A program made the translations under genes and the position numbers. Below, piece by piece: positions 10,883-21,359 of a DNA stretch of 64,000 bases (position 1 is its first letter; each line of letters begins with the position of its first letter). Under the pieces are notes generated by a model. The model saw nothing but the letters and a program-made list of their open reading frames with translations, made no database searches and was not told the origin of the DNA. Source of the stretch: Orobanche coerulescens. Its lineage: Eukaryota > Streptophyta > Magnoliopsida > Lamiales > Orobanchaceae. Where the stretch lies: positions 147,050,096 to 147,114,095 of the forward strand of contig CM065802.1 in assembly GCA_033398695.1 (NCBI GenBank). The letters are read 5' to 3'.

Positions 10883-11713
10883 GAAGATTCCTTCGAGGCC
10901 TCGAGTGGGATTTGTGGCTTCGTCCCGGTCCTAGGCGATGTGCGTGCGTGATTATGTTTTGTTGATTTTTATGTCCGTCGAGGACACGTGATGTTGGGCT
11001 TTGGCCTGTGAACTGTTGTCGGTTTTCTATTTGCGAAGATGAAACCTTTGGGTTGTGACCCCTGTTGATTTTGGAAAGATAAGGATTCGGTAATCCTAAA
11101 TTGTTTTCTATTAAAACTCTCAATGGCATTTCGAACTGTTTTATAAATTGTTTCCCTTGATTTGTGATGTTTCGGTTTTGGAATGTTTTACCCAAACTCT
11201 TGCCTCGGGAAGTATTCGTTTCGTTGTATTTGAATCTTTAAGGATTCCTGGTTATTGTTATTCGTGGAATATGAATTGTATGGCTCGTATTTGCACTTTG
11301 TACTTGCATTAGCAAAATAGTGGAATTTTTCTAACCCCCGAGTAATTAGGGGGTGGATGTCTGTATTGCATTCAGGTTTCAGGGAGCGTGGCGCAGGGTC
11401 GGCATGAAGGATGATGAAAGATGATCGATACTAATCACATGTGGAACCATACGTTGTGTATTGGTTCAGTTGTACTTTATTTTCTGTTGCAGTATTTTTC
11501 CCCATTATACGGGAGTTTGATGTATTTTGACCCCTGCGTGGGCAAGTATTGTAATTGAGTTGTATGTTCTTATTGAAAGACCAAGTCGGTCTACTGAGTC
11601 ATTGTAGCCTTAAAGGTATTGTCGAGTTGTTCGTTTGTTGTTACCAGCCTGGTAGATCCTTGAGGAAAGGTTCTACGGCGTGTAATATCCCTGAGCGGAT
11701 TGGGGGTGTTACA
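10883..11713 (+). mobile_element. LARD-1 5' LTR, second part
   Basis: It resumes the 92-bp repeat split by Tekay-1, then runs in parallel with 39706-40449 of LARD-2: GTCCGTCGAGGACACGTGA, CTGTTGTCGGTTTTCTATTT, CAGCCTGGTAGATCCTTGAG, and the LTR end GCGGATTGGGGGTGTTACA at 11713. Identity with LARD-2 looks high by eye. There is no coding content. Confidence 0.88.
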
Positions 11714-13134
11714 TAAATGGTATCAGAGCTTAAGTTGTGGAAACCTAGGCTGTCGGGTCAAGTTGTGTCGGTTGAGTTTTGTTTCGTCGGATTTTTGTCT
11801 GACTGAGTTGTGTCGCGACGCGTCATCTGAGTTTGTTGGTCGTGATTAGTATCGTGGGGCGATCATCATCTTCGTGCGACCTGTAGATGTAAGTCTCCCT
11901 TCTTTGTGTTGTGCCTCGTGTGACACGAGCTATTTTTATGATTATTTGTTAAGTAGCGGAATCCTCTTATGGATTTTGATTTCTTGATATGCGGTTATTT
12001 GACCCTCATATTTCGTTCATATGAGGAGTAGTGTTGCTGGATTGTGCATGTTTGACTTTATTTCTTTTATCCGCTGCGTGAGTTCTTTTGTAATGGCTTT
12101 CGGTATTTTATCGACTGAGTTTTATTTCGAAAAGCTATTCCCTTAACCGAGTTTTGGCATTATGTCCTTGATCGTTTTGGCGAAATTCTTGTGACGGTAT
12201 TTAGTATTTTGTAAATGGCTTTTGTGAGTTTTTGAAATATTACCGACATCGACCTTTTTGGCGTTTTTGTAAATGGTTTTTAGCCTGGTGGGTTCCGGCG
12301 CGGGACCCACGGCGCTATATTGTTCCGTGTAATTACCTAAAATTTTTGGGCATTCTAGCCCATTGAATTATTTTCGAAAACCTTGAGTATCTTAGAAAAT
12401 AAATTTCGAGACGTACTTTTAAAATGAATTATTTTCTCGTGGTACATCCAAGGTGCCACAATATGTTTCAAAATTCTTCTACCTCGAGGACCCAAAATGT
12501 TTTGAGATATTTTCAATGTTTTATAAACACTTCTACTTAGACCCGAGGGTCGAATATTCTGAAAGTTTTTCACTAAGAGAAAGTGTCCTCATTTTTATCA
12601 AATGCGAAATGGTTCTCCAAATTCTCGATAACGATGTTTCACGTTTGTACTTTTTTTTGAAAGGTGATACTCAAGATCAATCGGTGTTTTTCTAAATTAT
12701 TTTCAAAAGGAGGTTTTCGTTTTTAAAACCTATCCATTCCCGTTTGAGAGCTGGGTATGTATGTATGATGTTCGCGTTGTCGTTATAATGTTAACTTCCG
12801 AATATGATCGAATTGGTGGCATGAACATTGAGGCATTGCCACATATTTATAGTACTAGCCCTCTGTTAGAGGTGTGAAATGGTATTTACTATTTGTCGCC
12901 TCGTGGCGATTTGCGTGTTGTCGCACGAGTGTGAGCTGTTGAATCTTGGATTTTTGTGCGTTTATGCACATGGGTGATTGTTTCATGATGTTTGTGGTTG
13001 TGTGCTGGCTATCGTTCAGGCTGTTGTAATCGTCGAATGATGCTGTTGTTGTTGTGATTTTTGTATACGTTGATATGTTATGCTGAGATGGCATCTCCGG
13101 TATGTTGTTTTGCGGTGTTATGTTCCATTGTATC
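11714..13134 (+). mobile_element. LARD-1 internal domain, part 1 (primer site plus non-coding)
   Basis: TGGTATCAGAGCT (11718-11730) is a Met-type primer site directly after the LTR. The rest aligns with 40450-41780 of LARD-2 (for example GTGCGACCTGTAG, TTTTGGGCATTCTAGCCCAT, GTGATACTCAAGATCAA) but diverges towards 12850-13134. No ORF is conserved between the two copies, so this is a non-coding internal domain, the defining feature of a LARD. It is interrupted after 13134 by Copia-1 (TSD GTATC, 13130-13134). Confidence 0.82.
13130..13134. other. TSD of Copia-1 (left copy)
   Basis: GTATC, repeated exactly at 58294-58298 beyond the distant 3' LTR end, 45 kb away. This defines Copia-1 as a single insertion. 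Confidence 0.93.
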
Positions 13135-13142
13135 TGTTAGTA

Positions 13143-13186
13143 CTATGCCCTCGAATGCCACTCAGAGGACGTTGAGTGAGGGCATT
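13143..13186 (+). other. Inverted repeat at the Copia-1 LTR start
   Basis: TGCCCT with AGGGCA, and CACTCA with TGAGTG, form two nested stem segments around a short loop about 10 bp inside the LTR. The same structure is kept in the 3' LTR (from 33822), with one change in the loop. A role in integrase recognition or transcription is possible but not shown. Confidence 0.5.
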
Positions 13187-14355
13187 GTACTTGTTATTAT
13201 GTAAATCATCAATATAAGGCAATAGATGTTTCTTTATTTACTGGTAGTTACTGGCATTCCTAACTCGTAAACATATATGTACAAACTAGTCCGTGTATTT
13301 GAGAGCAAAACGTTCCACTCCTTATTGGATAAGGGGGTCGGCACTGGAAATGTTTATAGCTCAAATACTTAATCGTTCGCAAGTCGATGAAACTTAACTG
13401 GGCATTAAGTTTATGTGAAGACTTTTATGACGTGTTCTTTGACAAGGAGAGTGCCTGTCGAACACTAATGGTTAGTGGGAGCACACGTTATAGGTATGCT
13501 AATTGGATTAGTATACTCGAACTGACTCACCCTAGACTCGTCACACGGATTTCACTCCGGGACAGTCAATGATGGAATCGAAAGGTTGTGATAGGTATTC
13601 GCTTCGACTTGAGGATTTAGTAGGAATGTGCTTGTGACGTCAAGATTTTCATTAGAGTAGTTCTACCCTATAAATCAGAAGGCGGGGGTCAACCTCGACG
13701 TGCATCTTAATGGGCAAGTAGCAGGTCCTACTGAATACCAAGATAGTATTCTTTCTCCCGTTAGTGAGCGGGTTATATGTCCTATGCGGTTATTGGAAGA
13801 TAAGATCATAAGTCTTTGGCCAAAGCATTGGAGCTGGCTGTATTAGATACATGAGAGCTCGATGATCTCGATTTGCATTAACGCATGCATAGCGTCAAGT
13901 ACAGATGGGGTTTGACTGACCGTGACCCTATAAATTGATCGGGACATTTGAAAGAAGGGTTTAAACGTTTATTGGTATTCACGACAGAATGGTTCTTGAA
14001 TGATCCCAATCATTCGTTCTCAGTTGGGGTACAGTGTAGGCCGCCAGGCTGGCTAGGTGGTGCTACTACTCTTTGGTTCCTCCCATTGCTGACTGAGACG
14101 GACCTACCGAGTCGCGCAATAGGATTGACGACGGAATGAATAAAGCTAATTCTCTCATTATGAATATTAGATATTGGATATCTAATTTTAGAACATTGGA
14201 TGTTTAAATCGATTTATTGGATAAATTGATTTACGGCTAAATGAATTAAATATATTACTTGGTGATTAATTTAATTCATGAATATAATTATTTCTTGGAG
14301 AAATTAATTATGTTATTTTATATTTGATATGTTTAATTAATTGGATTAATTAAAC

Positions 14356-14366
14356 GATATAAATAC
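14356..14366 (+). promoter_or_regulatory. TATA-like element of the Copia-1 LTR
   Basis: GATATAAATAC, preserved in the 3' LTR near 35038-35048, is preceded by AT-rich sequence. No iterated palindrome lies upstream here, in contrast to the gypsy families of this window. Confidence 0.45.
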
Positions 14367-15118
14367 ATCGGAACAGAATTGGAGTTTATCTGTTTGGACT
14401 CTCGGGAGTCCGAAACGAACCGAACTCTTCCTATAATTCATCTTGGCCGCCCCCCGCCCCCCTTATTACCATGTGTGTGTATTGACTTGTCCCCATCATG
14501 GTTTTGGAATCTCATGTGATTGAGGGGACAAGCATCATATACATTATATGGGGGAATCAATCATGATCTATGTATTTGTTTTCATGTGGGTTGAATAAGA
14601 ATATATAGAAGACTTTGACATATCATTGAGTTTGAGAGAGAGAGAAAATTGTTTTCTCTTTAGTCATCTTCTTCTTCAACCTTGTTCTTCTTTTTCTTAG
14701 AAAAAAATATCAAGACATAAAGAGAGAGTAAGATTAAAACACTTAGAGTGTAGTAATCTTTACATATATAGCTTCATCACCTAGCTCTAGCCGTATCCTC
14801 GGAGGATAGCAAGGTGTTGTCATTGCGTTCGTTTTTCCGGCGCGTGGCAAGTAGAGACGCGGTGCTTTCGGCGTTGGATCGTTCAAGGACTTGGAGCGGA
14901 TTGAACTCGTAGAGATCAAACTAAAGCTTGGGGAATAGCTCAATAGAAGGTTACCATTTAATCAACGGACTTCGAGGGTTAGTTTCTTACGACTCTTGTT
15001 TTTTCGTTTATATATTCGTATATACGTAGCTCGATCGATCCTCGTAGGGATTTGGATCGAATTAATTTTCGTTTTACCGCTTCCGTTGGGCCTTCGTTTT
15101 AGGCACCGAATCCCAACA

Positions 15119-15131
15119 GTGGTGTCGGAGC
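15119..15131 (+). other. Primer binding site of Copia-1 (diverged Met type)
   Basis: GTGGTGTCGGAGC directly follows the LTR and resembles the Met-type TGGTATCAGAGC, with two substitutions. Confidence 0.6.
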
Positions 15132-15403
15132 GTAGGTCTTGCGATCGTATATACGATATTGGCATTTGGAATGCTCGATTAGATGGTGAATGATTTAGAA
15201 TCATTTTAGTCATAATCGTGGTATATATTTTTACGTTCGTTGTAGTTATATTTTTCGTAAGTTTATGTCTAAATATAAATCTTAATTTTTTGAAAATATG
15301 ATTTATATTGAAGATATGAATGTTGGAGAATATAGATATTGGATATCCGGTCGAAAAACTAGCCCCGAAATGCCGTTGGACAGTCCGGGAGGGGTCCGGG
15401 AGC

Positions 15404-15492
15404 AGGGGGCCGCGGCCCAGGGCTGTTGCAGCCGGCCTGGGCAGACACTGTACTGGGGGCCGCGGCCCAGGCTCCAGGGGCCGCGGCCCAGG
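15404..15492 (+). promoter_or_regulatory. Iterated GGGCCGCGGCCC palindromes, Copia-1 leader
   Basis: Three near-identical 12-14-bp palindromes lie at about 15406, 15455 and 15476, within a GC-rich island in otherwise AT-rich DNA. Related CAGCCGGC and ACTCGGCCATG repeats follow to 15586. Unlike the gypsy families, the cluster lies downstream of the LTR. In RNA it could fold strongly; function is unknown. Confidence 0.5.
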
Positions 15493-16394
15493 GATGATGG
15501 GCAGCCGGCCGGTAGCTGCCGAGCGTGACTCGGCCATGCCAGGCCTGTCTGCCGGCATGCTGCAGGCAGTGACTCGGCCATGGTAGGCCTTTTTCACCCC
15601 GGCTCGATTTTTTTGTGTATTCTTGAAAATTAATCTCCCTCATGTTAAATTGGATTTAATATGATTAAAATGATTTATGGTATTTCATTTTATAAGGGAA
15701 ATTTGATTAATTGGAATATTTATGGTCGACCGAATTATTTTGAATGTTATCATATTACCAATTGTGTGAATCGATTGGATCGGTTCGTATTGTTGATTGG
15801 ATCAATGTATCTCTACGCTTTCCATTTATATAGTATTTATTGGATGAATGCTTTTTGAATGGGGATGTGGTTCGTGGACTTAGTTTTGAATCGTTCGTTT
15901 TATTCGATTGGGTTGTAAAGGCCGTTTTGAGCCTATTTATTTTACTAGAAATGTTTGTATCTAGGATGCAATTTTCGATGTAAAATTTATATGTAATGAC
16001 GAAGACCAGAGGAAGATCCGTTTTGAGAAGACAAAGATTCAAGACGAAGACTTGTAATTAGATTACGGAGTTTTTATTTTCTAGGAACGGTCCATGAACA
16101 ACATGTTGGTAGCAACTAGGTTGTGAATGGTTGTTTCATATTGTATGAATGCCACAAATGCGCTTAAACTATTAATGTGCAAAGTGTAACGCTAATCGCG
16201 AAAATTCTCCCACGACAAATTATTAAGTTTATAAGGTTTCAAGGTTTTCCTTCCCTCCTTCGAGTTTTCGGGAAATTGAAATCCAAACCGGATGTGCTAT
16301 GCTTCCGAGTTATCGGGGTAGTCGTTCGGGAAGGACGGATAAATTACCGGGAGCGCATTGGATGCCTTCGGTTGGAGCAAATTTTATCCCTAGA

Positions 16395-16592
16395 AACCTG
16401 ATAGGTTGCCGGATAAGATTCAATTGTGAAACTGATTTGCGTCGATGGTATAAACTTAACTTGTTCACGAACCATAGAAACCGTATAGGTTGACGGGAGT
16501 GAAAGGGGAAAAAGAAGATCGAATCATACATTAGATGGGTTGGTGTTGGACACCACTTTATGAAAATTAATAGACTAGAAACCTGTTCGGTT
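16395..16592 (+). repeat. Three AGAAACC...GGTTG hairpin units in the Copia-1 leader
   Basis: AACCTGATAGGTT (16395), AACCGTATAGGTT (16479) and AACCTGTTCGGTT (16580) are each preceded by AGA and followed by TTGC or TTGAC-like sequence. Such iterated stem-loops close to gag could be packaging signals; this is inference. Confidence 0.4.
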
Positions 16593-16796
16593 GCCCTCTA
16601 TTAAGATTTATAAAGAACTCGATCACCACTATGAAGTAGAGCGACGATACTTCCGGATTTCACATGGGAGTGTGTTATTCCGATAAAATAGTGGGAGCTG
16701 GGTAACAAGAATAGAAAAGACCTTAATTCTATACTCAGAACATAATTGAATGAGTCACTAATTAATCTGTTATACTTAATGCAGACAAATCTCAAT

Positions 16797-18069
16797 ATGA
16801 CAATGAATCCACTCGCAATTCTACTCGAAAAGAACACCTTAATGGGACCTAACTTTGTGGATTGGCTCCGTAATCTGATGATTGTCCTCAGTATAGAGGC
16901 ACTAGGATACGTCTTGGAGATGGACATTCTGGCGCCTCCTGTGCGGACCCGAGCCAATCAGGAAGAGATTGAAAACCACGAGAAGTGGGTTAAGGATGAC
17001 GTGAAAGTCCATGCTTATATGATGGCTTCCATGTCTAATGAGCTTCAGAGAGCTCATGAGAAAATGACTTCTGCTAGGCAGATTCTATCTCACTTAACCG
17101 AACTTTATGGTGAGCACATCAGAACTGCTAGATATGAGATATCCAAGAAACTGTTCGGTGCAAGGATGAAGGAAGGTGAGAAGGTTGGGGAACACATCCT
17201 CAAAATGATATCCATGATCGAGAGATTGGAGGCTCTTGATTTTAAAATGGATACTTATCTTCAAACCGACCTTATCCTACAGTCTCTCCCTGATTCCTTC
17301 TCACAGTTTGTTATGAACTTCAACTGCAACGAGATTGCATGTAATTTAGCTGGGCTAATGAACAAACTTGTGACCACTCAGTCTCAGATGAAGACTCCGC
17401 GGATGAAGGAGTCTGCTCTTGTGATTTCTTCTGGACCTCGGAGGTCTAAGAACAAGAAGAAAAAGACCAAGAAGCAAACTGGACCACAAGTTAAGGACTT
17501 TAAGGGTAAGGGCAAGGCCCCGATGGTTTTGAAGAACAAGAAGAAGAAGGATGCTTGTCTCAAGTGCGGTGAGCTGGGCCACTGGTCTAGAGACTATCCG
17601 ATTCTTCATGGCACTTCAGGTACAGAACTTTTAGTTTTGGAAATAAATTGTTCTGCTACTGTATTTTCTACTTCCTGGATACTTGATTCTGGTGCTAGTT
17701 CTCATATTTGTACCGTGAATCAGGATCTGGAACAAAGTAGGAAGCTTGGAGCTGGAGAAGTTATGATCACAGTCGGAAGCGGGCATAGTGTCGAGGCAAC
17801 CGACATAGGATCACTTCTTTTGCGTTTAGAATCCGGCTTTGTTTTGACTTTAGAAGATGTACTTATTTTGCCCAAGGGGCACAAAAACATTGTATCCATT
17901 CCGGTCATGGACCGAAAAGGCTTTTCATTTTTCATTGGTGATGGTTCTTGCAAAATTTATTTTAGAAATAAACTAGTGGGTACTGCTACATTGTTGAATG
18001 GATTGTATCATCTAAATCTCAGCAACAAAGTAGTTGTGAATACTATGACTAGGAAACGTGGTAGGGATG
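16797..18069 (+). pseudogene. gag-pol: Copia-1 Gag-protease, split from pol by TatGAG-1
   Basis: The frame is open from 16746, but the product most likely starts at ATG 16797 or 16803 (MNPLAILLEKNTLMGPNF), the usual copia Gag beginning. It has a UBN2-type Gag domain (KEGEKVGEHILKMISMIERL; DLILQSLPDSFSQFV), a Lys-rich linker and a zinc knuckle CLKCGELGHWSRDYP at 17555 whose last Cys is Tyr (TGT to TAT), so zinc binding is impaired. The protease active site is WILDSGASSHIC (Asp codon 17685). The frame is unbroken up to TatGAG-1 and would continue in phase at 31146 if that insertion were ignored. Confidence 0.9.
18065..18069. other. TSD of TatGAG-1 (left copy)
   Basis: GGATG, repeated exactly at 31141-31145. 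The Copia-1 reading frame is continuous across one copy of it. Confidence 0.93.
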
Positions 18070-18452
18070 TGTTGTTGCCCGAAATATTTATCCGAAGATG
18101 AAATACTGTTGGAATGGACGGACAACAAACAAGGTTGCGGGAGCACTTCCGAGGGGTGTCGATAAACACAAGATTTGCCGGGTTTGTTAGGCCCGGGCTT
18201 GAATGCTCTCGCGAGATGTTATTAATACAAATATTCGTGGATACAAGTATTAATGTGAGAATCTAAGTACAATGAGTGTAAAAAGATCCTATTATCCAGC
18301 TCTTGAGCGAAGCTTTTATGTTCTTGCTCTCGGCCGATCGTCTTCTATGTGAGAGAGGCTGAGAAAGAAGAAGGAACCGAGAGATAGCTGTTGCCAAGAG
18401 TAGGAGAAAGCCAAGTTGTGTGCTGAAATCGATAAGGACCCCAAGAGCTGGC
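18070..18452 (-). repeat. TatGAG-1 3' LTR, distal (R/U5) part
   Basis: It carries the LTR terminus TGTTGTTGCCCGAAATATTT (as read on the plus strand) and matches 29955-30339 and 35701-36060. AthilaNA-1 follows at 18453 with TSD CTGGC (18448-18452). Confidence 0.9.
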
Positions 18453-18687
18453 TGATAAGTGGTAATTTTACCACATTTTTCTAGGATTTTATACTAGGTT
18501 TTTATCTCGTTTCGTGATTAATGTGCTCGTATTTGGCTTATTTATGATTAGTCGAGCCGTATTACGCGTTTGGGTTGGTTTTAGTGTGTTTGCAGGTTTT
18601 TAGAGCCAAAAGGACCCAAAACGAGACAAAGGACCGAGAGTCGAGTCAAACGGATGGAAGAAACGGATTTTTGCAAAAGTCAGACCA

Positions 18688-18810
18688 CCTATCGGGCCAG
18701 CCTATCGGCCGATAGGTGCGTCCGAAAGGTGTCCAGGCCCTACCGAGTGAAGTCGACCGACGAACCAACTATCGGGCCAGCCTATCGGCCGATAGGTGCG
18801 TCCGATAGGC
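18688..18810 (+). promoter_or_regulatory. Iterated CCTATCGGCCGATAGG palindromes, AthilaNA-1 U3
   Basis: Two copies of a compound unit CTATCGGGCCAG followed by CCTATCGGCCGATAGG lie 81 bp apart, with an extra CCGATAGGCTG, about 100 bp upstream of the TATA box. Identical units sit in the 3' LTR (25691-25812), inside the gag-protease frame (21583-21662) and in the 3' non-coding region (22856-23147). Confidence 0.65.
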
Positions 18811-18906
18811 TGCTCCGCGAGTTCTCGAATTTTGACGGATTGTGACTCTTTTGGATAGATTTTGTTTCCTAGATTAGGGCTAATCGGGAGTTTAACTCCC
18901 ATAGGC

Positions 18907-18914
18907 TATATAAA
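18907..18914 (+). promoter_or_regulatory. TATA box, AthilaNA-1 5' LTR
   Basis: TATATAAA within CATAGGCTATATAAACCTCC is kept identically in the 3' LTR (25909-25917). Confidence 0.6.
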
Positions 18915-19916
18915 CCTCCTCCTAGACCTAGTTTATCATCTTTTATCAAGCTTTTATCACCTTTTATCATCTTTAGCAGACTTTTACATTTTTTGGGCAA
19001 GATTAATTCCTTGGAGACTAGAACTTTTTGGAAGGAAGCAAGTAATATTATTTTTCTACTTTTTCGGAGATTGAAGACTCAGAGTTCATCCGAAAGGGTT
19101 GTAATCTCTCTTTTCATATTAATAATATGCATTCTCCATCTATTTCTTGTTTAATTTCAATTATGTCTGGCTAAATCCATTGATTGATTCTAGGGTTAGT
19201 AATTTTAATTGATGTTCACATGATGTCCCTTTGATTACCTTTTGACCTTTCATCCTAGGCTTGTGTTCAAGATGTGTTAAATCTCATGCTAGATTAAAGG
19301 GCCCTTAATCTATGCATGTTAGCTATTTAATTTTGCCCGGAAGGATTAATTAATTAGTGGAAATACTTGATGCACAATATGATTTGATCTTAAGACCTGA
19401 GTGGAGTAAGATAAATCATAGATAAATAAGTTGACGCTTTTTAAGTGATTTAAATTCTTTGAGCCTTAGCGGGAAAAAGGGTTTAAATTTACTATCTTTC
19501 TAGGTTGCCTTGATCGGAATTCTAGATCGGCTGAGTGATTATTTCTAGGATTGAATTAAAATTTGGAGAAAAGGAATCAAGTGAATGGATTGTGTGAACT
19601 CAATTAGATGATACTACCCTAGGATCAATTAGCTTTCGACTTGTGATTTTATCTTGCTAATTTGCTTTATTTGCTTGATTTAGATAATTCATCTTTTATT
19701 TAATTTTTGTTCTTCGATTTTTGAAGTTAGATAATTTAGAGACAAACCAAAATTTCGGTTTCCTAAATAGCAGTCAAATTTTGAGTAGAGTTACTTCTTT
19801 TATTTTCGACATATCAATTCCCTTGGGTTCGACACCTTGGAAATACTTTGAGGTTATACAAATTTTAAAATTGATCGGATTTGAAAACCATACTACGCGA
19901 ATTCCAGCGATCAACT

Positions 19917-19935
19917 TTGGCGCCGTTGCCGGGGA
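19917..19935 (+). other. Primer binding site, tRNA-Asp type (AthilaNA-1)
   Basis: TTGGCGCCGTTGCCGGGG is complementary to the 3' end of plant tRNA-Asp (CCCCGGCAACGGCGCCA). It begins a few bases after the LTR, as in Athila elements. Confidence 0.88.
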
Positions 19936-20060
19936 ATTGATAGAAAAATTAAGGGGATAATTCGGAAAAGAAGAGATTGTTACTTTAGGTTGTTTACTAT
20001 TATTATTAATATTCGATCTTGTTTCCTCACATCTTGTTTTCTCTTCCTTGTAGGCGGTGC

Positions 20061-21359
20061 ATGATCACAAGATCCCAAGGAAAGGACTTATTTCCTTTGG
20101 ATCCGGAAATCGAGAAGTCTTTGAGGAGGAAGAAGCAAGAAGCGAGAACCGAGACTATTTCTATACCTATCGTTGATACCATGGCCGGCATTGTTGACCC
20201 ACCACGAGAAGTCGCTCGTCCCGAGAAGATCCCTTTGAATGCCCGCTTTCGACCTAAGCTGGACGATTATCAAGAAGGAGGTTGGGGGAAGATTGATGCC
20301 AACAACTTCGAGCTTAAGCCGTCCCTCATCGCTACAGTGAAGTCTCAAACATACGGAGGAGGAGTTAATGAAGATCCAAACGCTCATCTTGAGTCGTTTT
20401 TGGACATATGTGCCACCATCAAGCAAAACGGAGTGCCTCCAGATGTCATTAAGCTCTGCCTATTCCGGTTCTCCTTAGAAGACGATGCGCTAGATTGGTA
20501 CAAGAGCCTAGATCGGAAGGAAATTGGTACTTGGAGAGAGATGACTCGGTTGTTCTTAGCACAGTTCTATCCTCCCTCGAAGGTGCAAAAACAAATCAAC
20601 GATATCTTGCAATTCGAGCAATATGAGGATGAATACTTATACGAGGCATGGATCCGATTTAAGAAGCTACTTCGCAAATGCCCACAGCATGGAATTGACA
20701 AGGAGGAAATCTACATTCGGTTTTATCGGGGTTTGACGAGGAAGGCTAGAAGAGAGTTGGACTATTCCTCGAAAGGGGGATTTCTTGCTAACGATTATGA
20801 AGAGGCCAAGAATCTCATCGAGCTAGCGGTCAACAATGATTACAAGGAGGTGACCGATAGGAAGATGACGAGAAGAAAGGTCCCATCCGGGGACGAGGAT
20901 GCCTACGGTGATTTGAAGGCGAAATTTGAAAGACAACAAAAAGAGCTTGAGATGCTAAGAAAGAAGACTTTGGGAGTCAATGCAGTTTTTGAAGAGCTAA
21001 ACGAGCCTATTGCAATTGAGGAGGATGTAAATTACGTGCAAGGAGGAAACTTCTGGCAAGGGGGAAATAGGGGGAACTATTATCCGAACAATCGAAACCA
21101 CCCTAATTTCTCCTATGCCAACCCGAACAGTGCTCTTCAGCCACCACCGGGATTTAACGTGAAAAACGGGGTTATTCAAGAGCCGATTGCTAAGACACCG
21201 ATGGAAGAGATGTTGGAACGGTTAGAGGCGAGTCAAAAAGATTTTATTTATAAAGTAGACAAGAGGTTCGGGGCTCTCGAGCATAGTGTGACATCTATTG
21301 GAAACTCAGTGATAGCCTTGACAAAGCAGATGTCGATGGTGGAGACCCAAATGGGTTAA
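20061..21359 (+). pseudogene. gag: AthilaNA-1 Gag
   Basis: Athila-type capsid protein. I choose ATG 20061 (MITRSQGKDLFPLDPEIEKS) over the upstream in-frame 20019, because the family starts with this kind of sequence. The Retrotrans_gag domain spans about residues 90-230: NEDPNAHLESFLDICATIKQ, LCLFRFSLEDDALDWYKSL, REMTRLFLAQFYPPSK, YLYEAWIRFKKLLRKCPQHG. A Gly/Asn-rich stretch and a coiled-coil-like end (MEEMLERLEASQKDF) follow. No zinc knuckle is seen. The frame ends at TAA 21357; the downstream protease is in the same frame, so this looks like a CAA-to-TAA change. Native readthrough is possible but less likely. Confidence 0.9.

Larger units (their letters stand above)
13135..15118 (+). repeat. 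Copia-1 5' LTR (1984 bp)
   Basis: It starts TGTTAGTACTATGCCCTCG, with an inverted-repeat start (see separate entry), and ends CACCGAATCCCAACA, followed by the primer site. It matches 33812-35700 plus 58166-58293 with few changes. A TATA-like GATATAAATAC lies at 14356-14366. An AG-rich stretch (GAGAGAGAGAGA near 14633) and purine runs follow in the putative leader part. Confidence 0.92.
15132..16796 (+). other. Copia-1 untranslated leader
   Basis: About 1.65 kb separate the primer site and gag. Two features stand out: a GC-rich block with iterated GGGCCGCGGCCC palindromes (15380-15600), and three small AACC...GGTT hairpins each following AGAA (about 16395, 16479, 16580). The ORFs crossing the GC-rich block in several frames are composition artefacts, and I see no gene. 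The rest is AT-rich and featureless. Confidence 0.65.
18453..19913 (+). repeat. AthilaNA-1 5' LTR (1461 bp)
   Basis: It starts TGATAAGTGGTAATTTTACC and ends GAATTCCAGCGATCA. It holds two palindrome pairs (18688-18716, 18769-18810) and a TATA box TATATAAA at 18907-18914. Confidence 0.93.

Noticed and set aside
14962..15597. 211-codon minus-strand ORF, plus overlapping ORFs in several frames of the GC-rich block
   Set aside because: Frames open simultaneously on both strands reflect high GC and few stops. The ORF crosses the LTR/leader boundary antisense to Copia-1 and is rich in Pro, Gly and Arg repeats.
19721..19960. Host exon near the AthilaNA-1 LTR end
   Set aside because: The same sequence is repeated at 26717-26909 as the end of the 3' LTR, so it is LTR sequence.
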